From: an uncultured Acetatifactor sp.
GTDB taxonomy: Bacteria > Bacillota > Clostridia > Lachnospirales > Lachnospiraceae
NCBI GenBank assembly: GCA_910577185.1
Contig: CAJTLR010000011.1
Location: 1 to 64,000, forward strand
Reading direction: 5' to 3'
DNA: 64,000 nucleotides
Shown: one piece after another, positions 17,986 through 27,332 of the stretch
Layout of the letters: every line of letters begins with the position of its first letter
How positions within the stretch are numbered: the stretch's first letter is position 1
Made by a program: the position numbers and the translations under genes
The notes under the pieces: generated by a model
Told to the model about the DNA's origin: nothing
What the model saw: only the letters and a program-made list of their open reading frames with translations
Database searches by the model: none

Positions 17986-19107
17986 CTACATTGTATATCT
18001 TTCATTCCGCTCTACTACAATGCGGATATGACCGTCCTCACCCACATAGTGGGAATTTGCCCGAATGGTGCTGTGGCTTTCCACAATACAGTTTTCAATA
18101 TATGTATTGTCACCGATATACACATCATTCAGGATAATGGAATTTTTTAGACAACAGTTGTTTCCTATATAACTTTTTTTGAATATGACGGAATTCTCCA
18201 CTATGCCGTTTACAATGCAGCCACTGGAGATCAGGCTGTTTCTTACGTCTGCTCCAACATTATACTTGGCTGGGGCAAGATCGTCAACCTTTGAATAAAT
18301 ATCCGGATACTGTTTAAAGAAATAATGTCTTACCTCCGCTTTCAGGAAATCCATATTGGTTCCGTAATAATCTTCCACCGAGGCAATATTCCTCCAGTAA
18401 TCCCGTATTTTGTAGCCGTAAATCCTCCTTACATCTTTATATCGGATCAGGATATCCCTGACAAAATCATATCTGTCCTCTTCCGCGCATTTTTCCACCA
18501 TTTCGATCAGCTGGCGGCGGCGCAGAATATAAATCCCGCAGGAGATGACATTTGATTTGGCCTGAAGGGGCTTTTCTTCAAATTCATCAATGCGGCTCTC
18601 CTCATTCATGCGTATGGTGCCGAATCTCTCCAGACCGGCTCCCGGTTCCATATCACGGCACACCACCGTGATATCCGCTTTTCTCTCAATATGAAATTCC
18701 AGCACCTTGTTAAAATCCAGTTTATAAACCCCGTCCCCTGACGCAATCACCACATAAGGCTCATGACTGCTTTTTAAAAAGCCCAGATTCTGGTAAATGG
18801 CATCTGCCGTACCTCTGTACCAGTTACTGTTATCCGAGGTCACAACAGGAGTGAATGTGAACAGTCCCCCCTGCTTCCTCCCGAAATCCCACCATTTGGA
18901 AGAACTCAGATGTTCATTCAGGCTGCTTGCGTTGTACTGTGTGAATACTGCCACTTTCTGGATATGGGAATTCGCCATGTTGCTCAGGGTAAAATCGATG
19001 CTGCGGTAGCTTCCTGCAACTGGCATTGCACACACAGCCCTCTTCTGCGACAGTTCCCTCATCCTGCGGTTGTTTCCGCCTGCCAAAATAATTCCCACTG
19101 CCCTCAT
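17986..19107 (-). CDS. glgD: Glucose-1-phosphate adenylyltransferase, GlgD subunit
   Basis: A 373-residue paralogue of GlgC and the partner subunit of the heteromeric ADP-glucose pyrophosphorylase of Firmicutes. The N-terminal nucleotide-binding motif is altered (ILAGGNNRRMRELSQKRA instead of GGxGxRL), as is usual for GlgD, which is mainly regulatory. The C-terminal third has left-handed beta-helix hexapeptides (VIFKKSYIGNNCCLKNSI). Its start overlaps the glgC stop by four bases, so the subunits are translationally coupled. Confidence 0.93.
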   Translation of the reverse strand: MRAVGIILAGGNNRRMRELSQKRAVCAMPVAGSYRSIDFTLSNMANSHIQKVAVFTQYNASSLNEHLSSSKWWDFGRKQGGLFTFTPVVTSDNSNWYRGTADAIYQNLGFLKSSHEPYVVIASGDGVYKLDFNKVLEFHIERKADITVVCRDMEPGAGLERFGTIRMNEESRIDEFEEKPLQAKSNVISCGIYILRRRQLIEMVEKCAEEDRYDFVRDILIRYKDVRRIYGYKIRDYWRNIASVEDYYGTNMDFLKAEVRHYFFKQYPDIYSKVDDLAPAKYNVGADVRNSLISSGCIVNGIVENSVIFKKSYIGNNCCLKNSIILNDVYIGDNTYIENCIVESHSTIRANSHYVGEDGHIRIVVERNERYTM

Positions 19108-20378
19108 TGCCGCTCACCTGCCTTAATCAAAGTTTTGCCTGCCGGAAGGGCTGACTGCTCGTAATCCGCACCCGTGGTCACCCCAAAAATAACGGCATTT
19201 TTTCCTACCCTGATGCCGTTGGGAATCACGCTTCTGTCCCCCACGGTGACAATACCGTGATTATAAATATGGGGGGCCATGTCGTTTTCGGCCTCTCCTC
19301 CCATGCCGAGACAAACATGATTGCCGATGCGCACTTCCTCTGCCACAATCGCTTTATTCAGTTCACAGTTATGCCCGATCTGGGTATTGTTCATGATAAT
19401 GGAATCCCTGATCACCGTATCCTTTCCTATGGTGACGCCGCAGCCGATGACAGAATTATATATCTTCCCGTAGACATCCGTCCCCTCCCCGATGATGCTC
19501 CGTTCCACCACGCTGTCAGGGGAGAAATACTGGGGCGGCTGAATCTCGCTCTTGGTATAAATCTTCCAGTACTCCTCATACAGATTGAATTCCGGCACAA
19601 TGTCGATCAGTTCCATATTGGCTTCCCAGTAAGACTGCAGGGTTCCCACATCTTTCCAGTATCCGGTAAACTCGTAGGCATACATGGGTATGCCCTTTTT
19701 ATGACAGTAGGGAATCACATGTTTTCCAAAATCCAGCGCAGGCTGTTCAGCCATGGTAACCAGGGCTTTCTTCAGGGTCTTCCAGTTAAAAATATAGATA
19801 CCCATGCTGGCAAGATTACTCTGGGGATGTTCCGGTTTTTCCTCAAATTTGGTAATTTTTCCTTTCTCGTCTGCCGTCATGATGCCAAAACGGCTTGCCT
19901 CCTCCATGGGCACCGGCATGACCGCTATGGTCACCCCCGCATTGTTGGCTTTATGATAATCCAGCATGATCTCATAATCCATCTTGTAGATATGATCACC
20001 TGACAATATCAGCACGTATTCCGGATGATAACTCTCCATATATTCCATGTTCTGGTATATGGCGTTTGCAGTCCCCGTATACCACTCGCTGCTGCTCATC
20101 CTTTCGTAGGGAGGCAGCACCGTCACGCCGCCGATATTGCGGTCCAGATCCCATGGAATACCGATTCCGATATGGCTGTTGAGCCGCAGTGGCTGATACT
20201 GGGTCAGAACCCCCACAGTGTCCACTCCCGAATTAATACAGTTGGAAAGCGGAAAGTCGATAATGCGGTATTTCCCTCCAAATGCCACCGCCGGTTTTGC
20301 CATTTTGGCTGTGAGTACACCCAGCCGGCTGCCTTGTCCTCCCGCCAGCAGCATGGCAATCATCTCTTTTTTAATCAT
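19104..20378 (-). CDS. glgC: Glucose-1-phosphate adenylyltransferase, GlgC subunit
   Basis: A 424-residue catalytic subunit that makes ADP-glucose from glucose-1-phosphate and ATP, the committed step of glycogen synthesis. It has the intact nucleotidyltransferase loop MLLAGGQGSRLGVLT, KPAVAFGGKYRIIDFPLSN, the substrate region WYTGTANAIYQN and FEEKPEHP, and a C-terminal beta-helix. It is the first gene of glgC-glgD(-spoVG). No glgA, glgB or glgP lies in the window. A weak TATAAT-containing promoter may lie near 20609-20614 on the minus strand. Confidence 0.95.
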   Translation of the reverse strand: MIKKEMIAMLLAGGQGSRLGVLTAKMAKPAVAFGGKYRIIDFPLSNCINSGVDTVGVLTQYQPLRLNSHIGIGIPWDLDRNIGGVTVLPPYERMSSSEWYTGTANAIYQNMEYMESYHPEYVLILSGDHIYKMDYEIMLDYHKANNAGVTIAVMPVPMEEASRFGIMTADEKGKITKFEEKPEHPQSNLASMGIYIFNWKTLKKALVTMAEQPALDFGKHVIPYCHKKGIPMYAYEFTGYWKDVGTLQSYWEANMELIDIVPEFNLYEEYWKIYTKSEIQPPQYFSPDSVVERSIIGEGTDVYGKIYNSVIGCGVTIGKDTVIRDSIIMNNTQIGHNCELNKAIVAEEVRIGNHVCLGMGGEAENDMAPHIYNHGIVTVGDRSVIPNGIRVGKNAVIFGVTTGADYEQSALPAGKTLIKAGERQ

Positions 20379-20880
20379 TTCTTCACCCCTGTCCAGATTT
20401 CACATACCCCTCCTGCCTTTGCCAGGCCTCCGGGCACATCTTTTCTTTACTCTCCGCACTCTTTTCTGTACACGTGCATATGATAACTTATTCGGAAACA
20501 ATGCTCCCGCCTCCGGGCCAGAATCCCGTCCGGGTGATTCTGCGCCGCCGGACAGATCTGTCACAAGCCGTCCCGCACGTTACATTTGGATGGTATGTTG
20601 ATTAGAAATATTATAACATACTCTTTTCTAAAATGGAATAATCAATGTCGAAAATTTTGTTTTTATTATACACTTTATATTAATATTTCATATATTTTTT
20701 GTCTATACGCAGAAAAATTTGTCTATTTTCTCTAAAATTTTTACTTTTAAATTTGAATTCAGACTGTTTTCTGCCGGCGTCCGCGGAATATTTGCTGTTA
20801 CCCTCCTCTCCGCTTCCCGAAACGACTACAGACATAAAGTAAATATTTGCCCTATATTTTCATCCTGCCGTGTTTTTTAT
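20379..20880. other. AT-rich divergent spacer, no gene seen
   Basis: This spacer between glgC and murC has no supported coding sequence. From about 20590 it is very AT-rich, with repeated AAAATTT-type tracts and two TTTGTCTAT words. It probably holds the regulatory region of both divergent genes. Confidence 0.5.
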
Positions 20881-20909
20881 TTGTTTTTTCAGTCAATACC
20901 GTTTATAAT
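20881..20909 (+). promoter_or_regulatory. Promoter of murC
   Basis: TTGTTT (20881-20886), a 17-bp spacer and a perfect TATAAT (20904-20909), with the murC start about 40 bp downstream. Confidence 0.5.
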
Positions 20910-20947
20910 AAGAAGGAATCATAAATGATACAGAAGGAGCATTGATT

Positions 20948-22327
20948 ATGTATAAACTGGATTTTGACCATCCCTCTTCCATCTACTTTGTAGGAATCGG
21001 CGGCATCAGCATGTGCTGTCTGGCAGAGCTGCTGGCAGACGCGGGATTCCGTGTCTCCGGGTCCGACCGCGCTCCCAGTCCGCTGACCCATGTGCTGGAA
21101 TCAAAGGGGATTAAGGTATTTTATGGACAACGCGCCGAAAATATGACTGACCCCATCGATTGCGTGGTTTTTACCAGCGCCATTCTTCCTGATAATCCCG
21201 AATACATTGCCGCCCATGAAAAACAGCTTCCCTGCCTCACCAGGGGACAGCTTATGGGACAGATTATGAAAAATTACCAAATGCCCGTTGCCGTCAGCGG
21301 CACCCATGGCAAGACCACTACCACCTCCATGATCAGCGAGATTCTGCTCCAGGCTGACCTGGATCCCACTTTGTCCATCGGCGGCATACTGAAGGATATC
21401 GGGAGCAATATGCGTATAGGAAAATCCGGTTATTTTGTCACGGAAGCCTGTGAATACACCAACAGTTTTCTCGATTTTTTCCCCAGAATCGGCATTATCC
21501 TGAATATTGAGGCCGATCACCTGGACTTTTTCAGGGACCTGGACGATATCCGGAATTCCTTCCGGAAATTTGCGGAGCTTCTGCCGGAGAACGGCTGTCT
21601 GATTATCAATGGGCAGATTGAGAATCCGGATGAAATTACCCATAACCTGAAATGTCCCGTGGTCACCTTTGGCCCCGATGATAATTCGGATTACCATCCC
21701 GCAGACATTCATTATAATTCACTTGGCTGTCCCACGTTTACGCTGTATGGCCCGGGAAACCGGGAACGTCAGTTTACCCTGCAGGTGCCCGGGGAACACA
21801 ATATATACAATGCCATGGCGGCCGTGGCGCTGGCGGACCGGCTTTCCATCGACAGCGGCATCACCGTCCGGGCACTGGGCGCTTACCGGGGCACGGACCG
21901 CCGTTTCGAATACAAAGGTTCCATCGGCGGCGTCACCGTCATAGACGACTATGCCCATCATCCCACGGAGATTGCCGCCACTTTAAAAGCCGCCGCCAAC
22001 TATCCCCACAAAAGACTCTGGTGCGTTTTCCAGCCCCACACTTATTCACGGACCAAGGCTTTTTTAAAGGAACTGGCACAGGCCCTTACCCTGGCGGACA
22101 AAGTGGTCCTGACGGATATTTATGCCGCCCGGGAAAATGATGATCTGGGCATCAGTTCGGAAGATCTCCTGCGTGAGGTCCAAAGCCTGGGGCAGGAATG
22201 CCATTATTTTTCCACTTTTGACGAGACGGAAAACTTTTTACTGGAAAATTGCATAAACGGTGATATGTTGATAACCATGGGTGCGGGAGATGTGATGAAA
22301 ATCGGCGAAAATCTGCTGGGCCGGTAA
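20948..22327 (+). CDS. murC: UDP-N-acetylmuramate-L-alanine ligase MurC
   Basis: A 459-residue cytoplasmic ligase that adds the first amino acid, L-alanine, to UDP-MurNAc in peptidoglycan synthesis. The N-terminal domain starts with VGIGGISMCCLAELL, the ATP-binding loop is SGTHGKTTTTSMISE at about residues 117-131, and the C-terminal domain has DDYAHHPTEI and FQPHTYSRT. The ATG at 20948 has AAGGAG 8 bases upstream; an in-frame TTG at 20942 is too close to that site. It stands apart from any division and cell wall cluster and is followed by a DnaA-box cluster. Confidence 0.96.
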   Translation: MYKLDFDHPSSIYFVGIGGISMCCLAELLADAGFRVSGSDRAPSPLTHVLESKGIKVFYGQRAENMTDPIDCVVFTSAILPDNPEYIAAHEKQLPCLTRGQLMGQIMKNYQMPVAVSGTHGKTTTTSMISEILLQADLDPTLSIGGILKDIGSNMRIGKSGYFVTEACEYTNSFLDFFPRIGIILNIEADHLDFFRDLDDIRNSFRKFAELLPENGCLIINGQIENPDEITHNLKCPVVTFGPDDNSDYHPADIHYNSLGCPTFTLYGPGNRERQFTLQVPGEHNIYNAMAAVALADRLSIDSGITVRALGAYRGTDRRFEYKGSIGGVTVIDDYAHHPTEIAATLKAAANYPHKRLWCVFQPHTYSRTKAFLKELAQALTLADKVVLTDIYAARENDDLGISSEDLLREVQSLGQECHYFSTFDETENFLLENCINGDMLITMGAGDVMKIGENLLGR

Positions 22328-22452
22328 TTATCCACAGTATCCACAAGACGGCGTAAAAAGGGCAGATTCCATCTTGTGGATATTATCATCCCAACAGATG
22401 CCGGAAATCAGCCTGACAGGAAAATTTATCCACATTTTCCACATTTTCCACA
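22328..22452. promoter_or_regulatory. Cluster of DnaA boxes
   Basis: Two perfect TTATCCACA boxes (22328-22336, 22426-22434) and four one-mismatch boxes: GTATCCACA (22337-22345), TGTGGATAT on the opposite strand (22375-22383), and two TTTTCCACA (22435-22443, 22444-22452). The last three plus-strand boxes are in direct 9-bp register. An AT-rich stretch with an extended -10 TGCTATACT (22519-22527) follows, then dnaD. The rest of the spacer to 22687 shows no gene. Confidence 0.75.
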
Positions 22453-22687
22453 TTTTTGCCCTGCCGGAAAGCCTGCAAAAGTTTCGGACAAATTGACTAT
22501 TTTCTTTTCAAAAGCCTTATGCTATACTCTTTTTACATTATCGGAGAGTCTGCTGCGGGAATAGGCCGGAGGCGTCATGTATCCGTGCCGGACGCCGGCT
22601 CCGGAATCTTATTGTCCAATACAGGCCGCAGTTCAGTGTCCTATCTGAACCGTGACAAATCCAGAACAGACAGGGAGTGTATAAACC

Positions 22688-23785
22688 ATGCCGCGCTTGA
22701 CAATTTACAAAGACGATCATGTGGAATCCACGGTTGTGTCCAATCTTTTTATAGATGAATATATGAAAGATGCCAATGACGCCCAGCTGAAAGTATATCT
22801 ATATCTGCTCCGCATGATGAACGCACGGCAGGCTACCAGCGTATCCGATATGGCAGACAAGTTTAACCACACGGAAAAGGATGTTATGCGCGCCCTGAAA
22901 TACTGGCAGGACCTGCAGCTGCTGGAGCTGGACTATGATGACAGGAAAAACCTTGTGGGAATCCACATCCGCGATCTGTTCTCCCGTACCGGGGCAGAGA
23001 ACCCTTCCGTCCCCCGTCCGGTGTCTTCCTTCGTGCCTTCTCCCACAGCGGAGGCTCCTGCTTCCATTTCCAGGATCAGTTCCCCGGAAAACCGGGATCT
23101 CCTCCCGGAGACTGCGGAAGACGCGCTGGCAAAGCCTTCCTACTCTGCAGACCAGCTGAAGGAATTTAAAAACCGGCAGGACACCTCGCAGCTTCTGTTT
23201 ATCGCGGAATCCTATATCGGCAGGCCCCTGACGCCCGGTGAGGTAAAGACCATTCTGTATTTTAAGGATGTGCTCCGTTTTTCCGATGACCTCATCGACT
23301 ACCTGATCCAGTACTGTGTGGACAAGGGGAAAAAAGATTTCAAATATATTGAAAAAGTAGCCGTAAACTGGGCCCGGGAAGGTATTTCCACGCCTAAGCA
23401 GGCTCAGAAGAACAGTTACCGCTATGACAAAAATATTTATACCATTATGAACGGGCTGGGCAGGGACGGTTCCCCCACCGGCAAAGAGCTGGAATACATA
23501 AGCCGCTGGCTGAAAGACTACGGTTTTTCCACAGACATTATTATCGAAGCCTGTGAACGCACTGTCCTGGCCACGGACAAGCATCGTTTTGAATATGCCG
23601 AGGGGATCTTAAGCAGCTGGAAACGGCAGAATGTACATCACAAAGCGGATATTCTCAAAATAGACGATTCGTACCGCCAGCGCAGGAAACCCCCTGTTTC
23701 CCCGAAATCCGCCAATCGTTTCAACCAGTTTGCCCAGAACAATTATGATTTTGATGTTCTGGAGCAGGAACTGTTAAGCAACTGA
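22688..23785 (+). CDS. DnaD domain primosome protein
   Basis: A 365-residue protein of the DnaD/DnaB(Bsu) primosomal family that helps load the replicative helicase. The N-terminal part (about 15-95) has a winged-helix-like domain (DAQLKVYLYLLRMMNARQ). After a Ser/Pro-rich linker, two DnaD C-terminal repeats follow, at about 170-245 (GRPLTPGEVKTILYFKD, then FKYIEKVAVNWAREGI) and 255-325 (GKELEYISRWLKDYGF, then FEYAEGILSSWKRQN). It is adjacent to the helicase loader gene, so the two form a helicase-loading pair. Confidence 0.9.
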   Translation: MPRLTIYKDDHVESTVVSNLFIDEYMKDANDAQLKVYLYLLRMMNARQATSVSDMADKFNHTEKDVMRALKYWQDLQLLELDYDDRKNLVGIHIRDLFSRTGAENPSVPRPVSSFVPSPTAEAPASISRISSPENRDLLPETAEDALAKPSYSADQLKEFKNRQDTSQLLFIAESYIGRPLTPGEVKTILYFKDVLRFSDDLIDYLIQYCVDKGKKDFKYIEKVAVNWAREGISTPKQAQKNSYRYDKNIYTIMNGLGRDGSPTGKELEYISRWLKDYGFSTDIIIEACERTVLATDKHRFEYAEGILSSWKRQNVHHKADILKIDDSYRQRRKPPVSPKSANRFNQFAQNNYDFDVLEQELLSN

Positions 23786-23863
23786 AAGAATTTGCCCGCA
23801 GCCGGCGGGGCCGGATTCTTTTTTCAGCCGGTTCCCGGCGCGGGACCGGAATAGGAGAACCCA

Positions 23864-24856
23864 GTGGCACTCAATCATTTACAATACGAATCTATCATCA
23901 AAGACTATGAACGCATACGGGATGCCAACCGTTCCCTGTCGGAATCCCGGCTGAACCAGGTCTGCGACAGGATTCCCGGCTTCCGGGAACTGGCAGATTC
24001 CATCAGCACCATTTCCGTTGCCAGCGCCAGGCGTATGCTGGATGGCGACGATGGGGCTCTGCACGATCTCCACGAAAGTCTGGCCAAAGTGGTCTCACGG
24101 CAAAAAACGCTTCTGAGACAGTATGGCTTTCCATCCGATTATCTTGATCCCGTATTTTCCTGCCCTGACTGTCAGGACACCGGTTACATTACCGGTGCCG
24201 GCAGCCTCAAAGAAAAGTGCCATTGTTTCCGGCAGCGGGAAATACGTATTCTCTATGCGCAGTCCAACATACAGGACATGATTGCCCGGGAGAATTTTTC
24301 CACACTCTCATATGCCTATTACCAAAACGATGATCTCCGCCGGTTTGAGACTGCCGTGCAGTTATGCCACAGCTTCATAGATGACTTTAAGACAAACAGC
24401 CGGAATCTCTTTTTTTATGGTACCGTGGGCACCGGCAAAAGCTTTCTGTCCGGATGTATCGCAAAGGAACTCCTCCAGGCAGGCAATTCCGTAATCTATT
24501 TCAGTTCCTCCGCCCTGTTTGACACCCTGGCCCGCTATGCCTTTGACATGAAGGCAAAGGAAGCGTCGGGAGAATTTTATGAGGATTTCTACAACTGCGA
24601 CCTGCTGATTATCGATGACCTGGGAACGGAAATCACCAACAGTTTTGTGACTTCCCAGCTGTTCTCCTGTCTCAATGAACGGCATTTGCGCGGGAAATCT
24701 ACCCTGATTTCCACCAATATCAGTCTTGAGGAGCTCCGGGACCGCTACTCAGACAGGATTTTTTCCAGAATTACCAGTGGTTTTACATTGTGTAAACTGA
24801 CAGGACCGGATATCCGTATCCTGAAAAAGCGCCTGGCAAACACGACCGCAATGTGA
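23864..24856 (+). CDS. Replicative helicase loader, DnaC/DnaI type
   Basis: A 330-residue AAA+ ATPase that loads the DnaB helicase. The N-terminal half has a zinc-binding motif (CPDCQDTGYI, then CHC, at about residues 99-122). Walker A is GTVGTGKSFLSG near 186 and Walker B is LLIIDDLGTE near 246, followed by STLISTNISLEEL. It starts at GTG with AGGAG upstream. It belongs to the plus-strand group after dnaD and is followed 37 bp later by prs. Confidence 0.93.
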   Translation: MALNHLQYESIIKDYERIRDANRSLSESRLNQVCDRIPGFRELADSISTISVASARRMLDGDDGALHDLHESLAKVVSRQKTLLRQYGFPSDYLDPVFSCPDCQDTGYITGAGSLKEKCHCFRQREIRILYAQSNIQDMIARENFSTLSYAYYQNDDLRRFETAVQLCHSFIDDFKTNSRNLFFYGTVGTGKSFLSGCIAKELLQAGNSVIYFSSSALFDTLARYAFDMKAKEASGEFYEDFYNCDLLIIDDLGTEITNSFVTSQLFSCLNERHLRGKSTLISTNISLEELRDRYSDRIFSRITSGFTLCKLTGPDIRILKKRLANTTAM

Positions 24857-24893
24857 CATATAAACTCGTTTCAAGAAAAGAAAGGAAACTTGC

Positions 24894-26081
24894 ATGGGCA
24901 ACCGCGAAGAAAAAAGAAACCTGGAAACCATCCCCGTGGGATCACTGGGAATCATCGCCCTGGAAGGCTGCAGGCCCCTGGGTGAAAAAATCAACCGTTA
25001 CCTGGTAAAATGGAGGGCAGAGCGTGAAAGCGAGCACAAAGACTCCCTGGCATTCTCCGGCTATCAGAGGGCATCGTATCTGCTGAACACAAAAGTTCCC
25101 CGTTTCGGTTCCGGGGAGGCCAAGGGCATGATTCTGGAATCCGTCCGAGGGTATGACCTGTACCTGCTGGTGGATGTATGTAATTATTCTCTCACATACT
25201 CCCTGTCCGGCCACGAAAATCACATGTCTCCTGACGACCATTACCAGGACCTGAAGCGCATCATTGCCGCCGTGGGAGGAAAAGCCCGCCGCATCACTGT
25301 AATCATGCCTTTTCTCTATGAAAGCCGTCAGCATAAGAGAACTTCCAGGGAATCCCTGGACTGTGCACTGGCTCTGCAGGAACTGGTACAGATGGGCGTG
25401 GATAATATTATCACATTTGACGCCCATGATCCCAGGGTACAGAACGCGATTCCGCTGCACGGGTTTGAGACCGTCCAGCCTGCCTACCAGTTTATCAAAG
25501 GCCTGCTGCGCAATGTGGAAGATCTGAAGCTGGATTCCGATCACATGATGGTTATCAGTCCGGATGAAGGCGGTATGACCCGTGCCATCTATATTGCCAA
25601 TGTCCTGGGGCTGGACATGGGTATGTTCTACAAGAGGAGAGACTATACAAAGGTAGTGAACGGCCGTAATCCTATCATTGCCCATGAGTTCCTGGGAACC
25701 AGCGTGGAAGGCAAGGATATGATTATTATTGACGACATGATTTCTTCCGGAGACAGCATGCTGGAAGTGGCAGCTGCCTTAAAGGAGCGCAAAGCCCGCA
25801 AAATATTTGTCTTCTCCACATTCGGTCTCTTTACCAGCGGACTGGACAAGTTTGACGAAGCTTACCAAAACGGTCTCATCGATAAAGTGCTCACCACCAA
25901 CCTGATTTACCAGACACCGGAACTGCTCCAGAGAGAATGGTATATCAACTGTGATATGAGCAAATATGTGGCCTATATTATTGACACCTTAAACCACGAT
26001 TCTTCCATTAGCGACCTTCTGAATCCCAATGAAAGAATTCAGAATGTGGTAGCAAAATATAAGAAGAAAGGAAACCGCTGA
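24894..26081 (+). CDS. prs: Ribose-phosphate pyrophosphokinase (long form)
   Basis: The 395-residue enzyme makes PRPP from ribose-5-phosphate and ATP, feeding purine, pyrimidine, histidine and NAD synthesis. It has YESRQHKRTSRESLDCALAL (pyrophosphate region), DAHDPRVQNAIP and the PRPP loop DMIIIDDMISSGDSMLE near residue 280. It is about 80 residues longer than classical Prs, a form common in Clostridia, with a longer N-terminus. The ATG follows GAAAGGAAA. The stop codon overlaps the first half of a BirA-type operator. Confidence 0.92.
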   Translation: MGNREEKRNLETIPVGSLGIIALEGCRPLGEKINRYLVKWRAERESEHKDSLAFSGYQRASYLLNTKVPRFGSGEAKGMILESVRGYDLYLLVDVCNYSLTYSLSGHENHMSPDDHYQDLKRIIAAVGGKARRITVIMPFLYESRQHKRTSRESLDCALALQELVQMGVDNIITFDAHDPRVQNAIPLHGFETVQPAYQFIKGLLRNVEDLKLDSDHMMVISPDEGGMTRAIYIANVLGLDMGMFYKRRDYTKVVNGRNPIIAHEFLGTSVEGKDMIIIDDMISSGDSMLEVAAALKERKARKIFVFSTFGLFTSGLDKFDEAYQNGLIDKVLTTNLIYQTPELLQREWYINCDMSKYVAYIIDTLNHDSSISDLLNPNERIQNVVAKYKKKGNR

Positions 26082-26168
26082 TGTCAACCTTTTAATTTTT
26101 AAGGTTGACATTTGTCTTGTTTTTTAGTATACTTCTTAATTGTAACCCATATCTTTTTTAGGTTAACA
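26082..26168 (+). promoter_or_regulatory. bioY promoter with two BirA-type operators
   Basis: TTGACA (26105-26110), a 17-bp spacer and TATACT (26128-26133) form a near-perfect promoter. Operator 1 is TGTCAACC (26082-26089)-N13-GGTTGACA (26103-26110), covering the -35 box. Operator 2 is TTGTAACC (26140-26147)-N13-GGTTAACA (26161-26168), just past the start of transcription. The half sites and spacing resemble BirA (biotin repressor) sites. Operator 1 can also form a 10-bp hairpin followed by T-rich DNA and may serve as the prs terminator. Confidence 0.8.
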
Positions 26169-26194
26169 TTTTTGCTGAAAGAGAGGTATCCACT

Positions 26195-26773
26195 ATGAAC
26201 CAGACAAGCACACTTCCTACCACCCCAAAACCGAAATTCGGCATAAGGCAGATCGCCCTGGCCGGACTCATGTCCGCAGTGATCTGCCTTCTTGCGCCCT
26301 GGTCACTGAGAATTCCCATAAGCCCGGTCCCTGTCACCCTTGGATTTCTGGCTATCTATTTCGTGATATCCGTCCTGGGCATGAAACTGGGAACTTTGAG
26401 CGTTGTGGTTTATATCCTGCTTGGGCTGGCAGGACTTCCCGTCTTTTCCGGTTTTCTGGGAGGCCCCGGCCCCCTGTTCGGCCCTACCGGAGGCTACCTT
26501 TTGGGTTATATCTTTATGGCTCTGATCTGTGGATTTTTCGTGGACAAATGGGGGGATAATCTTCTGATGGGTTTTCTCGGCATGATACTGGGCACAGCCG
26601 TCTGCTATCTGTTCGGAACCGTCTGGCTGGCTTATCAGGCCTCCTATACATTTATGCAGGCTCTGGCAGCCGGAGTTCTTCCCTACATATTCATAGACCT
26701 TGTGAAACTGGTGATGGCAATGCTGATCGGCAGACAGCTTCGCCGCCGCCTATTAAAAAGCGGCCTGATCTGA
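26195..26773 (+). CDS. bioY: Biotin transporter substrate-binding subunit BioY
   Basis: A 192-residue integral membrane protein with six predicted segments. It has the BioY signatures ISPVPVTLGFLAIYF, LLGLAGLPVFSGF and GPTGGYLLGYIF. BioY is the biotin-binding S component of ECF-type importers and takes up biotin with a shared energising module that is not encoded here. The operators upstream support biotin control. Confidence 0.95.
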   Translation: MNQTSTLPTTPKPKFGIRQIALAGLMSAVICLLAPWSLRIPISPVPVTLGFLAIYFVISVLGMKLGTLSVVVYILLGLAGLPVFSGFLGGPGPLFGPTGGYLLGYIFMALICGFFVDKWGDNLLMGFLGMILGTAVCYLFGTVWLAYQASYTFMQALAAGVLPYIFIDLVKLVMAMLIGRQLRRRLLKSGLI

Positions 26774-26783
26774 TGATCAGGCC
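26762..26783 (-). terminator. Terminator of the minus-strand gene facing bioY
   Basis: A 9-bp stem GGCCTGATC/GATCAGGCC overlaps the ends of both converging genes. Only the minus strand has a T run after the stem (GCTTTTTAATAGG), so it chiefly ends the 26777-27304 transcript. Confidence 0.7.
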
Positions 26784-27304
26784 CCGGTGTATGTATCATA
26801 TAATGTCACAATATTTTCCTGGGCGTCATACATTGTTATGGCGCCGCAGTCGATGGGGAGGACTACCGCAAATGGTTCCTCCGGGTCTACCGGAATGACA
26901 TCCTTCGTAATGTCGTTATCCACCACAATCTTGCATACCTTGTCACGGTTTAATGACATCAGTGCAATTCCTTTGTCTTCAAACACCACACCCTTTACAC
27001 CTTCTGCCATATAAGCGTCAAAACCGCCCTGCCTGTAAAAGTAACCATATGAGATGCCTTCCCTGCTCAGGTAGATGGAATATGCACATTCATCCTTATC
27101 CTCATCATAGAAGAGCATGGCACACATCTCGTCATTGACTGCCTGGGCCATCTCCCAGCCGTTTCGAATCTCCTGCTTCTCCCGCGCATCCTGCTCCAGC
27201 CGGCTTGCCGACACTCCCAGTATATCTGCCTGCCATACAATCAGAAAAGCCAACAAGATAATCAGCACCACACCAATAAGCGCGGGTATCTTTTCTGCCT
27301 TCAC
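26777..27304 (-). CDS. Membrane-anchored protein of unknown function
   Basis: A 175-residue protein with one N-terminal membrane segment (IPALIGVVLIILLAFLIVW) and an extracytoplasmic domain rich in acidic and aromatic residues (LFYDEDKDECAYSIYLS, then YGYFYRQGG). I do not recognise the family. The frame is open to 27484 through repeat sequence, but AGGAGG lies 8 bases before the GTG at 27304, making that the likely start. Upstream sits a mosaic hairpin repeat with promoter-like motifs. The next gene on the same strand (27607-30138) also encodes a large anchored protein. Confidence 0.7.
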   Translation of the reverse strand: MKAEKIPALIGVVLIILLAFLIVWQADILGVSASRLEQDAREKQEIRNGWEMAQAVNDEMCAMLFYDEDKDECAYSIYLSREGISYGYFYRQGGFDAYMAEGVKGVVFEDKGIALMSLNRDKVCKIVVDNDITKDVIPVDPEEPFAVVLPIDCGAITMYDAQENIVTLYDTYTGA

Positions 27305-27332
27305 GTTCCTTACCTCCTGGTTCTCAATGTAC

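Noticed and set aside
22328..22452. The chromosomal origin oriC
   Set aside because: No dnaA, dnaN, recF or rpmH lies nearby, so the box cluster is better treated as a regulatory or titration site.
26082..26110. A simple terminator only, after prs
   Set aside because: The hairpin exists, but its half-site sequence and N13 spacing are repeated in a second site past the promoter, so an operator is the better explanation; terminator activity may be additional.
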